In this document: piece after piece, positions 14,434 through 28,696 of the stretch
Position numbering within the stretch: position 1 is the first letter of the stretch
Layout of the letters: each line of letters opens with the position of its first letter
NCBI GenBank assembly: GCA_023078555.1
Contig: CM041199.1
Coordinates: forward strand, 9,181,315-9,245,314
DNA length: 64,000 nucleotides
Origin: Ulva prolifera
Lineage: Eukaryota > Chlorophyta > Ulvophyceae > Ulvales > Ulvaceae
Direction of reading: 5' to 3'
Notes under the pieces: generated by a model
What the model was told of the DNA's origin: nothing
Database searches by the model: none
What the model saw: the letters and a program-made list of their open reading frames with translations, nothing else
Translations under genes and position numbers: made by a program

Positions 14434-16293
14434 ATGGTTCCATGTCCATGCAGTGTGTCGGGCAGTATGTTGGGCACTATGTTGGGCACTATGTAGGCAT
14501 GGTTCCATGTCCGTGCAGTGTGTCGGGCACGACGTCGGGCACTATGTCGGCATGGTTCCATGTCCGTGAAGTGTGTCGGGCACTATGTCGGGCACTATGT
14601 CGGGCACTATGTCGGCATGGTTCCATCTCCATGCAGTATGTCGGGCACTATGTCAAGCACTATGTAGGCATGGTTCCATGTCCGTGCAGTATGCCGGGCA
14701 CTATGTCGGGCACTATGTAGGCATGGTTCCATGTCCGTGCAGTATGCCGGGCACTATGTCGGGCACTATGTCGGGCACTATGTTGGGCACTATGTAGGCA
14801 TGGTTCCATGTCCGTGCAGTATGCCGGGCACTATGTCGGGCACTATGTAGGAATGGTTCCATGTCCATGCAGTGTGTCGGGCAGTATGTTGGGCACTATG
14901 TTGGGCACTATGTAGGCATGGTTCCATGTCCGTGCAGTGTGTCGGGCACTACGTCGGGCACTAAGTCGGCATGGTTCCATGTCCGTGAAGTATGTCAGGC
15001 ACTATGTCGGGCACTATGTAGGAATGGTTCCATGTCCATGCAGTGTGTCGGGCAGTATGTTGGGCACTATGTTGGGCACTATGTAGGCATGGTTCCATGT
15101 CCGTGCAGTGTGTCGGGCACTACGTCGGGCACTATGTCGGCATGGTTCCATGTCCGTGAAGTATGTCAGGCACTATGTTGGGCACTATGTAGGCATGGTT
15201 CCATGTCCATGCACTATGTCGGGCACTATGTTGGGCACTATGTAGGCATGGTTCCATGTCCGTGCAGTATGCCGGGCACTATGTCGGGCACTATGTAGGA
15301 ATGGTTCCATGTCCATGCAGTGTGTCGGGCAGTATGTTGGGCACTATGTTGGGCACTGTGTAGGCATGGTTCCATGTCCGTGCAGTGTGTCGGGCACTAC
15401 GTCGGGCACTATGTCGGCATGGTTCCATGTCCGTGAAGTATGTCAGGCACTATGTTGGGCACTATGTAGGCATGGTTCCATGTCCATGCACTATGTCGGG
15501 CACTATGTTGGGCACTATGTAGGCATGGTTCCATGTCCGTGCAGTATGCCGGGCACTATGTCGGGCACTATGTAGGAATGGTTCCATGTCCATGCAGTGT
15601 GTCGGGCAGTATGTTGGGCACTATGTTGGGCACTATGTAGGCATGGTTCCATGTCCATGCAGTATGTCGGGCACTATGTCAAGCACTATGTAGGCATGGT
15701 TCCATGTCCGTGCAGTATGCCGGGCACTATGTCGGGCACTATGTAGGCATGGTTCCATGTCCGTGCAGTATGCCGGGCACTATGTCGGGCACTATGTCGG
15801 GCACTATGTTGGGCACTATGTAGGCATGGTTCCATGTCCGTGCAGTATGCCGGGCACTATGTCGGGCACTATGTAGGAATGGTTCCATGTCCATGCAGTG
15901 TGTCGGGCAGTATGTTGGGCACTATGTTGGGCACTACGTAGGCATGGTTCCATGTCCGTGCAGTGTGTCGGGCACTACGTCGGGCACTATGTAGGCATGG
16001 TTCCATGTCCGTGCAGTATGTTGGGCACTATGTTGGGCACTATGTAGGCATGGTTCCATGTCCATGCAGTATGTCGGGCACTATGTCAAGCACTATGTAG
16101 GCATGGTTCCATGTCCGTGCAGTATGCCGGGCACTATGTCGGGCACTATGTAGGCATGGTTCCATGTCCGTGCAGTATGCCGGGCACTATGTCGGGCACT
16201 ATGTCGGGCACTATGTTGGGCACTATGTAGGCATGGTTCCATGTCCGTGCAGTATGCCGGGCACTATGTCGGGCACTATGTAGGAATGGTTCC

Positions 16294-19200
16294 ATGTCCA
16301 TGCAGTGTGTCGGGCAGTATGTTGGGCACTATGTTGGGCACTACGTAGGCATGGTTCCATGTCCGTGCAGTGTGTCGGGCACTACGTCGGGCACTATGTC
16401 GGCATGGTTCCATGTCCGTGAAGTATGTCAGGCACTATGTCGGGCACTATGTAGGAATGGTTCCATGTCCATGCAGTGTGTCGGGCAGTATGTTGGGCAC
16501 TATGTTGGGCTCTATGTAGGCATGGTTCCATGTCCGTGCAGTGTGTCGGGCACTACGTCGGGCACTATGTCGGCATGGTTCCATGTCCGTGAAGTATGTC
16601 AGGCACTATGTTGGGCACTATGTCGGCATGGTTCCATGTCCGTGCAGTGTGTCGGGCACTATGACGGGCTCTAAGTTGGGCGCTATGTCGGCATGGTTCC
16701 ATGTCCATGCAGTATGCCGGGCACTATGCCAGGCGCTATGTAGGCATGGTTCCATGTCCGTGCAGTATGCCGGGCACTATGTCGGGCACTATGTCGGCAT
16801 GGTTCCATGTCCGTGCAGTATGTCGGGCACTATGTCAAGCACTATGTAGGCATGGTTCCATGTCCGTGCAGTATGCCGGGCACTATGTCGGGCACTATGT
16901 AGGCATGGTTCCATGTCCGTGCGGTATGTCGGGCACTATGTCAGGCACTATGTTGGGCACTATGTAGGCATGGTTCCATGTCCGTGCAGCATGCCGGGCA
17001 CTATGTCGGGCACTATGTAGGAATGGTTCCATGTCCGTGCAGTGTGTCGGGCAGTCTGTTGGGCACTATGTTGGGCACTATGTAGGCATGGTTCCATGTC
17101 CATGCACTATGTCGGGCACTATGTTGGGCACTATGTAGGCATGGTTCCATGTCCGTGCAGTATGCCGGGCACTATGTCGGGCACTATGTAGGAATGGTTC
17201 CATGTCCATGCAGTGTGTCGGGCAGTATGTTGGGCACTATGTTGGGCACTATGTAGGCATGGTTCCATGTCCGTGCAGTATGCCGGGCACTATGTCGGGC
17301 ACTATGTAGGAATGGTTCCATGTCCGTGCAGTGTGTCGGGCAGTCTGTTGGGCACTATGTTGGGCACTATGTAGGCATGTTTCCATGTCCGTGCAGTGTG
17401 TCGGGCACTACGTCGGCACTATGTCGGCATGGTTCCATGTCCATGCAGTATGCCGGGCACTATGCCAGGCACTATGTAGGCATGGTTCCATGTCCGTGCA
17501 TCGTGTCGGGCACTATGTCAGGCACTATGTTGGGCACTATGTAGGCATGGTTCCATGTCCGCGCAGTATGCCGGGCACTATGTCGGGCACTATGTAGGAA
17601 TGGTTCCATGTCCGTGCAGTGTGTCGGGTAGTCTGTTGGGCACTATGTTGGGCACTATGTAGGCATGTTTCCATGTCCGTGCAGTATGCCGGGCACTATG
17701 CCAGGCGCTATGTAGGCATGGTTCCATGTCCGTGCAGTATGCCGGGCACTATGTCGGGCACTATGTCGGCATGGTTCCATGTCCGTGCAGTATGTCGGGC
17801 ACTATGTCAAGCACTATGTAGGCATGGTTCCATGTCCGTGCAGTATGCCGGGCACTATGTCGGGCACTATGTAGGCATGGTTCCATGTCCGTGCGGTATG
17901 TCGGGCACTATGTCAGGCACTATGTTGGGCACTATGTAGGCATGGTTCCATGTCCGTGCAGCATGCCGGGCACTATGTCGGGCACTATGTAGGAATGGTT
18001 CCATGTCCGTGCAGTGTGTCGGGCAGTCTGTTGGGCACTATGTTGGGCACTATGTAGGCATGGTTCCATGTCCATGCACTATGTCGGGCACTATGTTGGG
18101 CACTATGTAGGCATGGTTCCATGTCCGTGCAGTATGCCGGGCACTATGTCGGGCACTATGTAGGAATGGTTCCATGTCCATGCAGTGTGTCGGGCAGTAT
18201 GTTGGGCACTATGTTGGGCACTACGTAGGCATGGTTCCATGTCCGTGCAGTGTGTCGGGCACTACGTCGGGCACTATGTCGGCATGGTTCCATGTCCGTG
18301 AAGTATGTCAGGCACTATGTCGGGCACTATGTAGGAATGGTTCCATGTCCATGCAGTGTGTCGGGCAGTATGTTGGGCACTATGTTGGGCACTATGTAGG
18401 CATGGTTCCATGTCCGTGCAGTGTGTCGGGCACTACGTCGGGCACTATGTCGGCATGGTTCCATGTCCGTGAAGTATGTCAGGCACTATGTTGGGCACTA
18501 TGTCGGCATGGTTCCATGTCCGTGCAGTGTGTCGGGCACTATGACGGGCTCTAAGTTGGGCGCTATGTTGGCATGGTTCCATGTCCATGCAGTATGCCGG
18601 GCACTATGCCAGGCGCTATGTAGGCATGGTTCCATGTCCGTGCAGTATGCCGGGCACTATGTCGGGCACTATGTCGGCATGGTTCCATGTCCGTGCAGTA
18701 TGTCGGGCACTATGTCAAGCACTATGTAGGCATGGTTCCATGTCCGTGCAGTATGCCGGGCACTATGTCGGGCACTATGTAGGCATGGTTCCATGTCCGT
18801 GCGGTATGTCGGGCACTATGTCAGGCACTATGTTGGGCACTATGTAGGCATGGTTCCATGTCCGTGCAGCATGCCGGGCACTATGTCGGGCACTATGTAG
18901 GAATGGTTCCATGTCCGTGCAGTGTGTCGGGCAGTCTGTTGGGCACTATGTTGGGCACTATGTAGGCATGGTTCCATGTCCATGCACTATGTCGGGCACT
19001 ATGTTGGGCACTATGTAGGCATGGTTCCATGTCCGTGCAGTATGCCGGGCACTATGTCGGGCACTATGTAGGAATGGTTCCATGTCCATGCAGTGTGTCG
19101 GGCAGTATGTTGGGCACTATGTTGGGCACTATGTAGGCATGGTTCCATGTCCGTGCAGTATGCCGGGCACTATGTCGGGCACTATGTAGGAATGGTTCCA

Positions 19201-19540
19201 TGTCCGTGCAGTGTGTCGGGCAGTCTGTTGGGCACTATGTTGGGCACTATGTAGGCATGTTTCCATGTCCGTGCAGTGTGTCGGGCACTACGTCGGCACT
19301 ATGTCGGCATGGTTCCATGTCCATGCAGTATGCCGGGCACTATGCCAGGCACTATGTAGGCATGGTTCCATGTCCGTGCATCGTGTCGGGCACTATGTCA
19401 GGCACTATGTTGGGCACTATGTAGGCATGGTTCCATGTCCGCGCAGTATGCCGGGCACTATGTCGGGCACTATGTAGGAATGGTTCCATGTCCGTGCAGT
19501 GTGTCGGGTAGTCTGTTGGGCACTATGTTGGGCACTATGT
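16294..19540. repeat. Higher-order duplication, 1,880-bp spacing
   Basis: The segment from about 16294 to 17660 recurs from about 18174 to 19540. Shared rare variants include GGGCTCTAAGTTGGG (16668 and 18548), a CATCGTGTCGGG unit and a GGGTAGTCTG unit. One difference is GGGCTCTATG near 16508 against GGGCACTATG near 18388. The copies separate after the GGGTAGTCTG unit. Confidence 0.85.
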
Positions 19541-20931
19541 AGGCATGGTTCCATGTCCGTGCAGTGTGTCGGGCACTACGTCGGCACTATGTCGGCATGG
19601 TTCCGTGTCCATGCAGTATGCCGGGCACTATGCCAGGCACTATGTAGGCATGGTTCCATGTCCGTGCAGTGTGTTGGGCACTATGTTGGGCACTATGTTG
19701 GGCACTATGTAGGCATGGTTCCATGTCCGTGCAGTATGTCAGGCACTATGTTGGGCACTATGTCGGCATGGTTCCATGTCCGTGCAGTGTGTCGGGCACT
19801 ATGTCGGGCACTATGTTGGGCGCTATGTAGGCATGGTTCCATGTCCGTGCAGTATGCCGGGCACTATGTCGGGCACTATGTAGGCATGGTTCCATGTCCG
19901 TGCAGTATGTCAGGCACTATGTTGGGCACTATGTAGGCATGGTTCGATGTCCGTGCAGTGTGTCGGGCACTACGTCGGGCACTGTGTCGGCATGGTTCCA
20001 TGTCCGTGAAGTGTGTCAGGCACTATGTCGGGCACTATGTAGGAATGGTTCCATGTCCGTGCAGTGTGTCGGGCAGTCTGTTGGGCACTATGTTGGGCAC
20101 TATGTAGGCATGGTTCCATGTCCGTGCAGTGTGTCGGGCACGACGTCGGGCACTATGTCGGCATGGTTCCATGTCCGTGAAGTATGTCAGGCACTATGTT
20201 GGGCACTATGTCGGCATGGTTCCATGTCCATGCAGTGTGTCGGGCAGTATGTTGGGCACTATGTTGGGCACTATGTAGGCATGGTTCCATGTCCGTGCAG
20301 TGTGTCGGGCACGACGTCGGGCACTATGTCGGCATGGTTCCATGTCCGTGAAGTATGTCAGGCACTATGTTGGGCACTATGTCGGCATGGTTCCATGTCC
20401 GTGCAGTGTGTCGGGCACTATGTCGGGCACTATGTCGGGCACTATGTCGGCATGGTTCCATCTCCATGCAGTATGTCGGGCACTATGTCAAGCACTATGT
20501 AGGCATGGTTCCATGTCCGTGCAGTATGCCGGGCACTATGTCGGGCACTATGTAGGCATGGTTCCATGTCCGTGCAGTATGCCGGGCACTATGTCGGGCA
20601 CTATGCCGGGCACTATGTTGGGCACTATGTAGGCATGGTTCCATGTCCGTGCAGTATGCCGGGCACTATGTCGGGCACTATGTAGGAATGGTTCCATGTC
20701 CATGCAGTGTGTCGGGCAGTATGTTGGGCACTATGTTGGGCACTATGTAGGCATGGTTCCATGTCCGTGCAGTATGCCGGGCACTATGTCGGGCACTATG
20801 TAGGAATGGTTCCATGTCCGTGAAGTATGTCAGGCACTATGTTGGGCACTATGTCGGCATGGTTCCATGTCCGTGCAGTGTGTCGGGCACTATGATGGGC
20901 ACTATGTTGGGCGCTATGTCGGCATGGTTCC

Positions 20932-23900
20932 ATGTCCATGCAGTATGCCGGGCACTATGCCAGGCGCTATGTAGGCATGGTTCCATGTCCGTGCAGTATG
21001 CCGGGCACTATGTCGGGCACTATGTCGGCATGGTTCCATGTCCGTGCAGTATGTCGGGCACTATGTCAAGCACTATGTAGGCATGGTTCCATGTCCGTGC
21101 AGTATGCCGGGCACTATGTCGGGCACTATGTAGGCATGGTTCCATGTCCGTGCGGTATGTCGGGCTCTATGTCAGGCACTATGTTGGGCACTATGTAGGC
21201 ATGGTTCCATGTCCGTGCAGTATGCCGGGCACTATGTCGGGCACTATGTAGGAATGGTTCCATGTCCGTGCAGTGTGTCGAGCAGTCTGTTGGGCACTAT
21301 GTTGGGCACTATGTAGGCATGGTTCCATGTCCATGCACTATGTCGGGCACTATGTTGGGCACAATGTAGGCATGGTTCCATGTCCGTGCAGTATGCCGGG
21401 CACTATGTCGGGCACTATGTAGGAATGGTTCCATGTCCATGCAGTGTGTCGGGCAGTATGTTGGGCACTATGTTGGGCACTATGTAGGCATGGTTCCATG
21501 TCCGTGCAGTATGCCGGGCACTATGTCGGGCACTATGTAGGAATGGTTCCATGTCCGTGCAGTGTGTCGGGCAGTCTGTTGGGCACTATGTTGGGCACTA
21601 TGTAGGCATGGTTCCATGTCCGTGCAGTGTGTCGGGCACTACGTCGGCACTATGTCGGCATGGTTCCATGTCCATGCAGTATGCCGGGCACTATGCCAGG
21701 CACTATGTAGGCATGGTTCCATGTCCGTGCAGTGTGTCGGGCACGACGTCGGGCACTATGTCGGCATGGTTCCATGTCCGTGAAGTATGTCAGGCACTAT
21801 GTTGGGCACTATGTCGGCATGGTTCCATGTCCGTGCAGTGTGTCAGGCACTATGTCGGGCACTATGTTGGGCGCTATGTAGGCATGGTTCCATGTCCCAG
21901 CAGTATGCCGGGCACTATGTCGGGCACTATGAAGGAATGGTTCCATGTCCATGCAGTGTGTCGGGCAGTCTGTTGGGCACTATGTTGGGCACTATGTAGG
22001 CATGGTTCCATGTCCGTGCAGTGTGTCGGGCACTACGTCGGGCACTATGTCGGCATGGTTCCATGTCCGTGAAGTATGTCAGGCACTATGTTGGGCACTA
22101 TGTCGGCATGGTTCCATGTCCGTGCAGTGTGTCGGGCACTATGACGGGCACTATGTTGGGCGCTATGTCGGCATGGTTCCATGTCCATGCAGTATGCCGG
22201 GCACTATGCCAGGCACTATGTAGGCATGGTTCCATGTCCGTGCAGTATGCCGGGCACTATGTCGGGCACTATGTCGGCATGGTTCCATGTCCGTGCAGTA
22301 TGTCGGGCACTATGTCAAGCACTATGTAGGCATGGTTCCATGTCCGTGCAGTATGCCGGGCACTATGTCGGGCACTATGTAGGCATGGTTCCATGTCCGT
22401 GCGGTATGTCGGGCCCTATGTCAGGCACTATGTTGGGCACTATGTAGGCATGGTTCCATGTCCGCGCAGTATGCCGGGCACTATGTCGGGCACTATGTCG
22501 GGCACTATGTTGGGCACTATGTAGGCATGGTTCCATGTCCGTGCAGTGTGTCGGGCACGACGTCGGGCACTATGTCGGCATGGTTCCATGTCCGTGAAGT
22601 AGGTCAGGCACTATGTTGGGCACTATGCCGGCATGTTTCCATGTCCATGCAGTGTGTCGGGCAGTATGTTGGGCAGTATGTTGGGCACTATGTAGGCATG
22701 GTTCCATGTCCGTGCAGTATGCCGGGCACTATGTCGGGCACTATGTAGGAATGGTTCCATGTCCGTGCAATGTGTCGGGCAGTCTGTTGAGCACTATGTT
22801 GGGCACTATGTAGGCATGGTTCCATGTCCGTGCAGTGTGTCGGGCACTACGTCGGCACTATGTCGGCATGGTTCCATGTCCATGCAGTGTGTCGGGCAGT
22901 ATGTTGGGCACTATGTCGGCATGGTTCCATGTCCGTGCAGTATGCCGGGCACTATGTCGGGCACTATGTTGGGCGCTATGTCGGCATGGTTCCATGTCCA
23001 TGCAGTATGCCGGGCACTATGCCAGGCGCTATGTAGGCATGGTTCCATGTCCGTGCAGTATGCCGGGCACTATGTCGGGCACTATGTCGGCATGGTTCCA
23101 TGTCCGTGCAGTATGTCGGGCACTATGTCAAGCACTATGTAGGCATGGTTCCATGTCCGTGCAGTATGCCGGGCACTATGTCGGGCACTATGTAGGCATG
23201 GTTCCATGTCCGTGCGGTATGTCGGGCTCTATGTCAGGCACTATGTTGGGCACTATGTAGGCATGGTTCCATGTCCGTGCAGTATGCCGGGCACTATGTC
23301 GGGCACTATGTAGGAATGGTTCCATGTCCGTGCAGTGTGTCGAGCAGTCTGTTGGGCACTATGTTGGGCACTATGTAGGCATGGTTCCATGTCCATGCAC
23401 TATGTCGGGCACTATGTTGGGCACAATGTAGGCATGGTTCCATGTCCGTGCAGTATGCCGGGCACTATGTCGGGCACTATGTAGGAATGGTTCCATGTCC
23501 ATGCAGTGTGTCGGGCAGTATGTTGGGCACTATGTTGGGCACTATGTAGGCATGGTTCCATGTCCGTGCAGTATGCCGGGCACTATGTCGGGCACTATGT
23601 AGGAATGGTTCCATGTCCGTGCAGTGTGTCGGGCAGTCTGTTGGGCACTATGTTGGGCACTATGTAGGCATGGTTCCATGTCCGTGCAGTGTGTCGGGCA
23701 CTACGTCGGCACTATGTCGGCATGGTTCCATGTCCATGCAGTATGCCGGGCACTATGCCAGGCACTATGTAGGCATGGTTCCATGTCCGTGCAGTGTGTC
23801 GGGCACGACGTCGGGCACTATGTCGGCATGGTTCCATGTCCGTGAAGTATGTCAGGCACTATGTTGGGCACTATGTCGGCATGGTTCCATGTCCGTGCAG

Positions 23901-26900
23901 TGTGTCAGGCACTATGTCGGGCACTATGTTGGGCGCTATGTAGGCATGGTTCCATGTCCCAGCAGTATGCCGGGCACTATGTCGGGCACTATGTAGGAAT
24001 GGTTCCATGTCCATGCAGTGTGTCGGGCAGTCTGTTGGGCACTATGTTGGGCACTATGTAGGCATGGTTCCATGTCCGTGCAGTGTGTCGGGCACTACGT
24101 CGGGCACTATGTCGGCATGGTTCCATGTCCGTGAAGTATGTCAGGCACTATGTTGGGCACTATGTCGGCATGGTTCCATGTCCGTGCAGTGTGTCGGGCA
24201 CTATGACGGGCACTATGTTGGGCGCTATGTCGGCATGGTTCCATGTCCATGCAGTATGCCGGGCACTATGCCAGGCACTATGTAGGCATGGTTCCATGTC
24301 CGTGCAGTATGCCGGGCACTATGTCGGGCACTATGTCGGCATGGTTCCATGTCCGTGCAGTATGTCGGGCACTATGTCAAGCACTATGTAGGCATGGTTC
24401 CATGTCCGTGCAGTATGCCGGGCACTATGTCGGGCACTATGTAGGCATGGTTCCATGTCCGTGCGGTATGTCGGGCACTATGTCAGGCACTATGTTGGGC
24501 ACTATGTAGGCATGGTTCCATGTCCGCGCAGTATGCCGGGCACTATGTCGGGCACTATGTCGGGCACTATGTTGGGCACTATGTAGGCATGGTTCCATGT
24601 CCGTGCAGTGTGTCGGGCACGACGTCGGGCACTATGTCGGCATGGTTCCATGTCCGTGAAGTAGGTCAGGCACTATGTTGGGCACTATGCCGGCATGTTT
24701 CCATGTCCATGCAGTGTGTCGGGCAGTATGTTGGGCAGTATGTTGGGCACTATGTAGGCATGGTTCCATGTCCGTGCAGTATGCCGGGCACTATGTCGGG
24801 CACTATGTAGGAATGGTTCCATGTCCGTGCAATGTGTCGGGCAGTCTGTTGAGCACTATGTTGGGCACTATGTAGGCATGGTTCCATGTCCGTGCAGTGT
24901 GTCGGGCACTACGTCGGCACTATGTCGGCATGGTTCCATGTCCATGCAGTGTGTCGGGCAGTATGTTGGGCACTATGTTGGGCACTATGTAGGCATGGTT
25001 CCATGTCCATGCAGTATGCCGGGCACTATGCCAGGCACTATGTAGGCATGGTTCCATGTCCGTGCAGTATGCCGGGCACTATGTCGGGCACTATGTAGGC
25101 ATGGTTCCATGTCCATGCAGTGTGTCGGGCAGTATGTTGGGCACTATGTTGGGCACTATGTAGGCATGGTTCCATGTCCGTGCAGTATGCCGGGCACTAT
25201 GTCGGGCACTATGTAGGAATGGTTCCATGTCCGTGCAATGTGTCGGGCAGTCTGTTGGGCACTATGTTGGGCACTATGTAGGCATGGTTCCATGTCCGTG
25301 CAGTGTGTCGGGCACTACGTCGGCACTATGTCGGCATGGTTCCATGTCCATGCAGTGTGTCGGGCAGTATGTTGGGCACTATGTTGGGCACTATGTAGGC
25401 ATGGTTCCATGTCCATGCAGTATGCCGGGCACTATGCCAGGCACTATGTAGGCATGGTTCCATGTCCGTGCAGTATGCCGGGCACTATGTCGGGCACTAT
25501 GTCGGGCACTATGTTGGGCACTATGTAGGCATGGTTCCATGTCCATGCAGTGTGTCGGGCAGTATGTTGGGCACTATGTTGGGCACTATGTAGGCATGGT
25601 TCCATGTCCATGCAGTATGCCGGGCACTATGCCAGGCACTATGTAGGCATGGTTCCATGTCCGTGCAGTATGCCGGGCACTATGTCGGGCACTATGTAGG
25701 CATGGTTCCATGTCCATGCAGTGTGTCGGGAAGTATGTTTGGCACTATGTTGGGCACTATGTAGGCATGGTTCCATGTCCGTGCAGTGTGTCGGGCACTA
25801 CGTCGGCACTATGTCGGCATGGTTCCATGTCCATGCAGTATGCCGGGCACTATGCCAGGCACTATGTAGGCATGGTTCCATGTCCGTGCAGTGTGTCGGG
25901 CACGACGTCGGGCACTATGTCGGCATGGTTCCATGTCCGTGAAGTATGTCAGGCACTATGTTGGGCACTATGTCGGCATGGTTCCATGTCCGTGCAGTGT
26001 GTCAGGCACTATGTCGGGCACTATGTTGGGCGCTATGTAGGCATGGTTCCATGTCCCAGCAGTATGCCGGGCACTATGTCGGGCACTATGTAGGAATGGT
26101 TCCATGTCCATGCAGTGTGTCGGGCAGTCTGTTGGGCACTATGTTGGGCACTATGTAGGCATGGTTCCATGTCCGTGCAGTGTGTCGGGCACTACGTCGG
26201 GCACTATGTCGGCATGGTTCCATGTCCGTGAAGTATGTCAGGCACTATGTTGGGCACTATGTCGGCATGGTTCCATGTCCGTGCAGTGTGTCGGGCACTA
26301 TGACGGGCACTATGTTGGGCGCTATGTCGGCATGGTTCCATGTCCATGCAGTATGCCGGGCACTATGCCAGGCACTATGTAGGCATGGTTCCATGTCCGT
26401 GCAGTATGCCGGGCACTATGTCGGGCACTATGTCGGCATGGTTCCATGTCCATGCAGTATGTCGGGCACTATGTCAAGCACTATGTAGGCATGGTTCCAT
26501 GTCCGTGCAGTATGCCGGGCACTATGTCGGGCACTATGTAGGCATGGTTCCATGTCCGTGCGGTATGTCGGGCACTATGTCAGGCACTATGTTGGGCACT
26601 ATGTAGGCATGGTTCCATGTCCGCGCAGTATGCCGGGCACTATGTCGGGCACTATGTCGGGCACTATGTTGGGCACTATGTAGGCATGGTTCCATGTCCG
26701 TGCAGTGTGTCGGGCACGACGTCGGGCACTATGTCGGCATGGTTCCATGTCCGTGAAGTAGGTCAGGCACTATGTTGGGCACTATGCCGGCATGTTTCCA
26801 TGTCCATGCAGTGTGTCGGGCAGTATGTTGGGCAGTATGTTGGGCACTATGTAGGCATGGTTCCATGTCCGTGCAGTATGCCGGGCACTATGTCGGGCAC

Positions 26901-27600
26901 TATGTAGGAATGGTTCCATGTCCGTGCAATGTGTCGGGCAGTCTGTTGAGCACTATGTTGGGCACTATGTAGGCATGGTTCCATGTCCGTGCAGTGTGTC
27001 GGGCACTACGTCGGCACTATGTCGGCATGGTTCCATGTCCATGCAGTGTGTCGGGCAGTATGTTGGGCACTATGTTGGGCACTATGTAGGCATGGTTCCA
27101 TGTCCATGCAGTATGCCGGGCACTATGCCAGGCACTATGTAGGCATGGTTCCATGTCCGTGCAGTATGCCGGGCACTATGTCGGGCACTATGTAGGCATG
27201 GTTCCATGTCCATGCAGTGTGTCGGGCAGTATGTTGGGCACTATGTTGGGCACTATGTAGGCATGGTTCCATGTCCGTGCAGTATGCCGGGCACTATGTC
27301 GGGCACTATGTAGGAATGGTTCCATGTCCGTGCAATGTGTCGGGCAGTCTGTTGGGCACTATGTTGGGCACTATGTAGGCATGGTTTCATGTCCGTGCAG
27401 TGTGTCGGGCACTACGTCGGCACTATGTCGGCATGGTTCCATGTCCATGCAGTGTGTCGGGCAGTATGTTGGGCACTATGTTGGGCACTATGTAGGCATG
27501 GTTCCATGTCCATGCAGTATGCCGGGCACTATGCCAGGCACTATGTAGGCATGGTTCCATGTCCGTGCAGTATGCCGGGCACTATGTCGGGCACTATGTA
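20932..27600. repeat. Three-copy higher-order repeat, about 2.06-2.10 kb
   Basis: Blocks at about 20932-22950, 22994-25000 and 25700-27600 repeat in the same order. Offsets are 2,062 bp between copies one and two and 2,097 bp between copies two and three; the two series overlap in the middle. Diagnostic units are TCCCAGCAG (21897, 23959, 26056), GAAGTAGGTCAGG, ACTATGCCGGCATGTTTCC and GTTGAGCAC. It is the clearest multi-copy higher-order repeat in the window. Confidence 0.87.
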
Positions 27601-28696
27601 GGCATGGTTCCATGTCCATGCAGTGTGTCGGGCACTATGTCGGGCACTATGTCGGGCACTATGTTGGCATGGTTCCATGTCCGTGTAGTATGCCGGGCAC
27701 TATGTCGGGCACTATGTAGGCATGGTTCCATGTCCGTGTAGTATGCCGGGCACTATGTCGGGCACTATGTAGGAATGGTTCCATGTCCATGCAGTGTGTC
27801 GGGCAGTATGTTGGGCACTATGTTGGGCACTATGTAGGCATGGTTCCATGTCCGTGCAGTGTGTCGGGCACTATGTCGGGCACTATGTCGGCATGGTTCC
27901 ATGTCCGTGAAGTATGTCGGGCACTATGTCGGGCACTATGTTGGGCGCTATGTCGGCATGGTTCCATGTCCATGCAGTATGCCGGGCACTATGCCAGGCA
28001 CTATGTAGGCATGGTTCAATGTCCGTGCAGTATGTCGGGCACTATGCTGGCCACTATGTAGGCATGGTTCCATGTCCATGCAGTGTGTCGGGCACTATGT
28101 CGGGCACTATGTCGGGCACTATGTTGGGCACTATGTAGGAATGGTTCCATGTCCATGCAGTGTGTCAGGCAGTATGTTGGGCAGTATGTTGGGCACTATG
28201 TAGACATGGTTCCATGTCCGTGCAGTGTGTCAGGCACTATGTCGGGCACTATGTCGGCATGCTTCCATGTCCGTGAAGTATGTCGGGCACTATGTCGGGC
28301 ACTATGCTGGGCGCTATGTCGGCATGGTTCCATGTCCATGCAGTATGCCGGGCAGTATGCTAGGCACTATGTAGGCATGGTTCCATGTCCGTGCAGTATG
28401 CCGGGCACTATGTCGGGCACTATGTTGGGCACTATGTCGGCATGGTTCCATGTCCGTGCAGTATGTCGGGCACTATGTCGGGCACTATGTAGGCATGGTG
28501 CCATGTCCGTGCAGCATGCCGGGCACTCTGTCGGGCACTATGTAGGCATGGTTCCATGTCCGTGCGGTATGTCGGGCACTATGTCGGGCACTATGTAGGA
28601 ATGGTTCCATGTCCATGCAGTGTGTCGGGCACTATGTCGGGCACTGTGTAGGCATGGTTCCATGTCCGTGCAGTATGTTGGACACTATGTTGGGCA

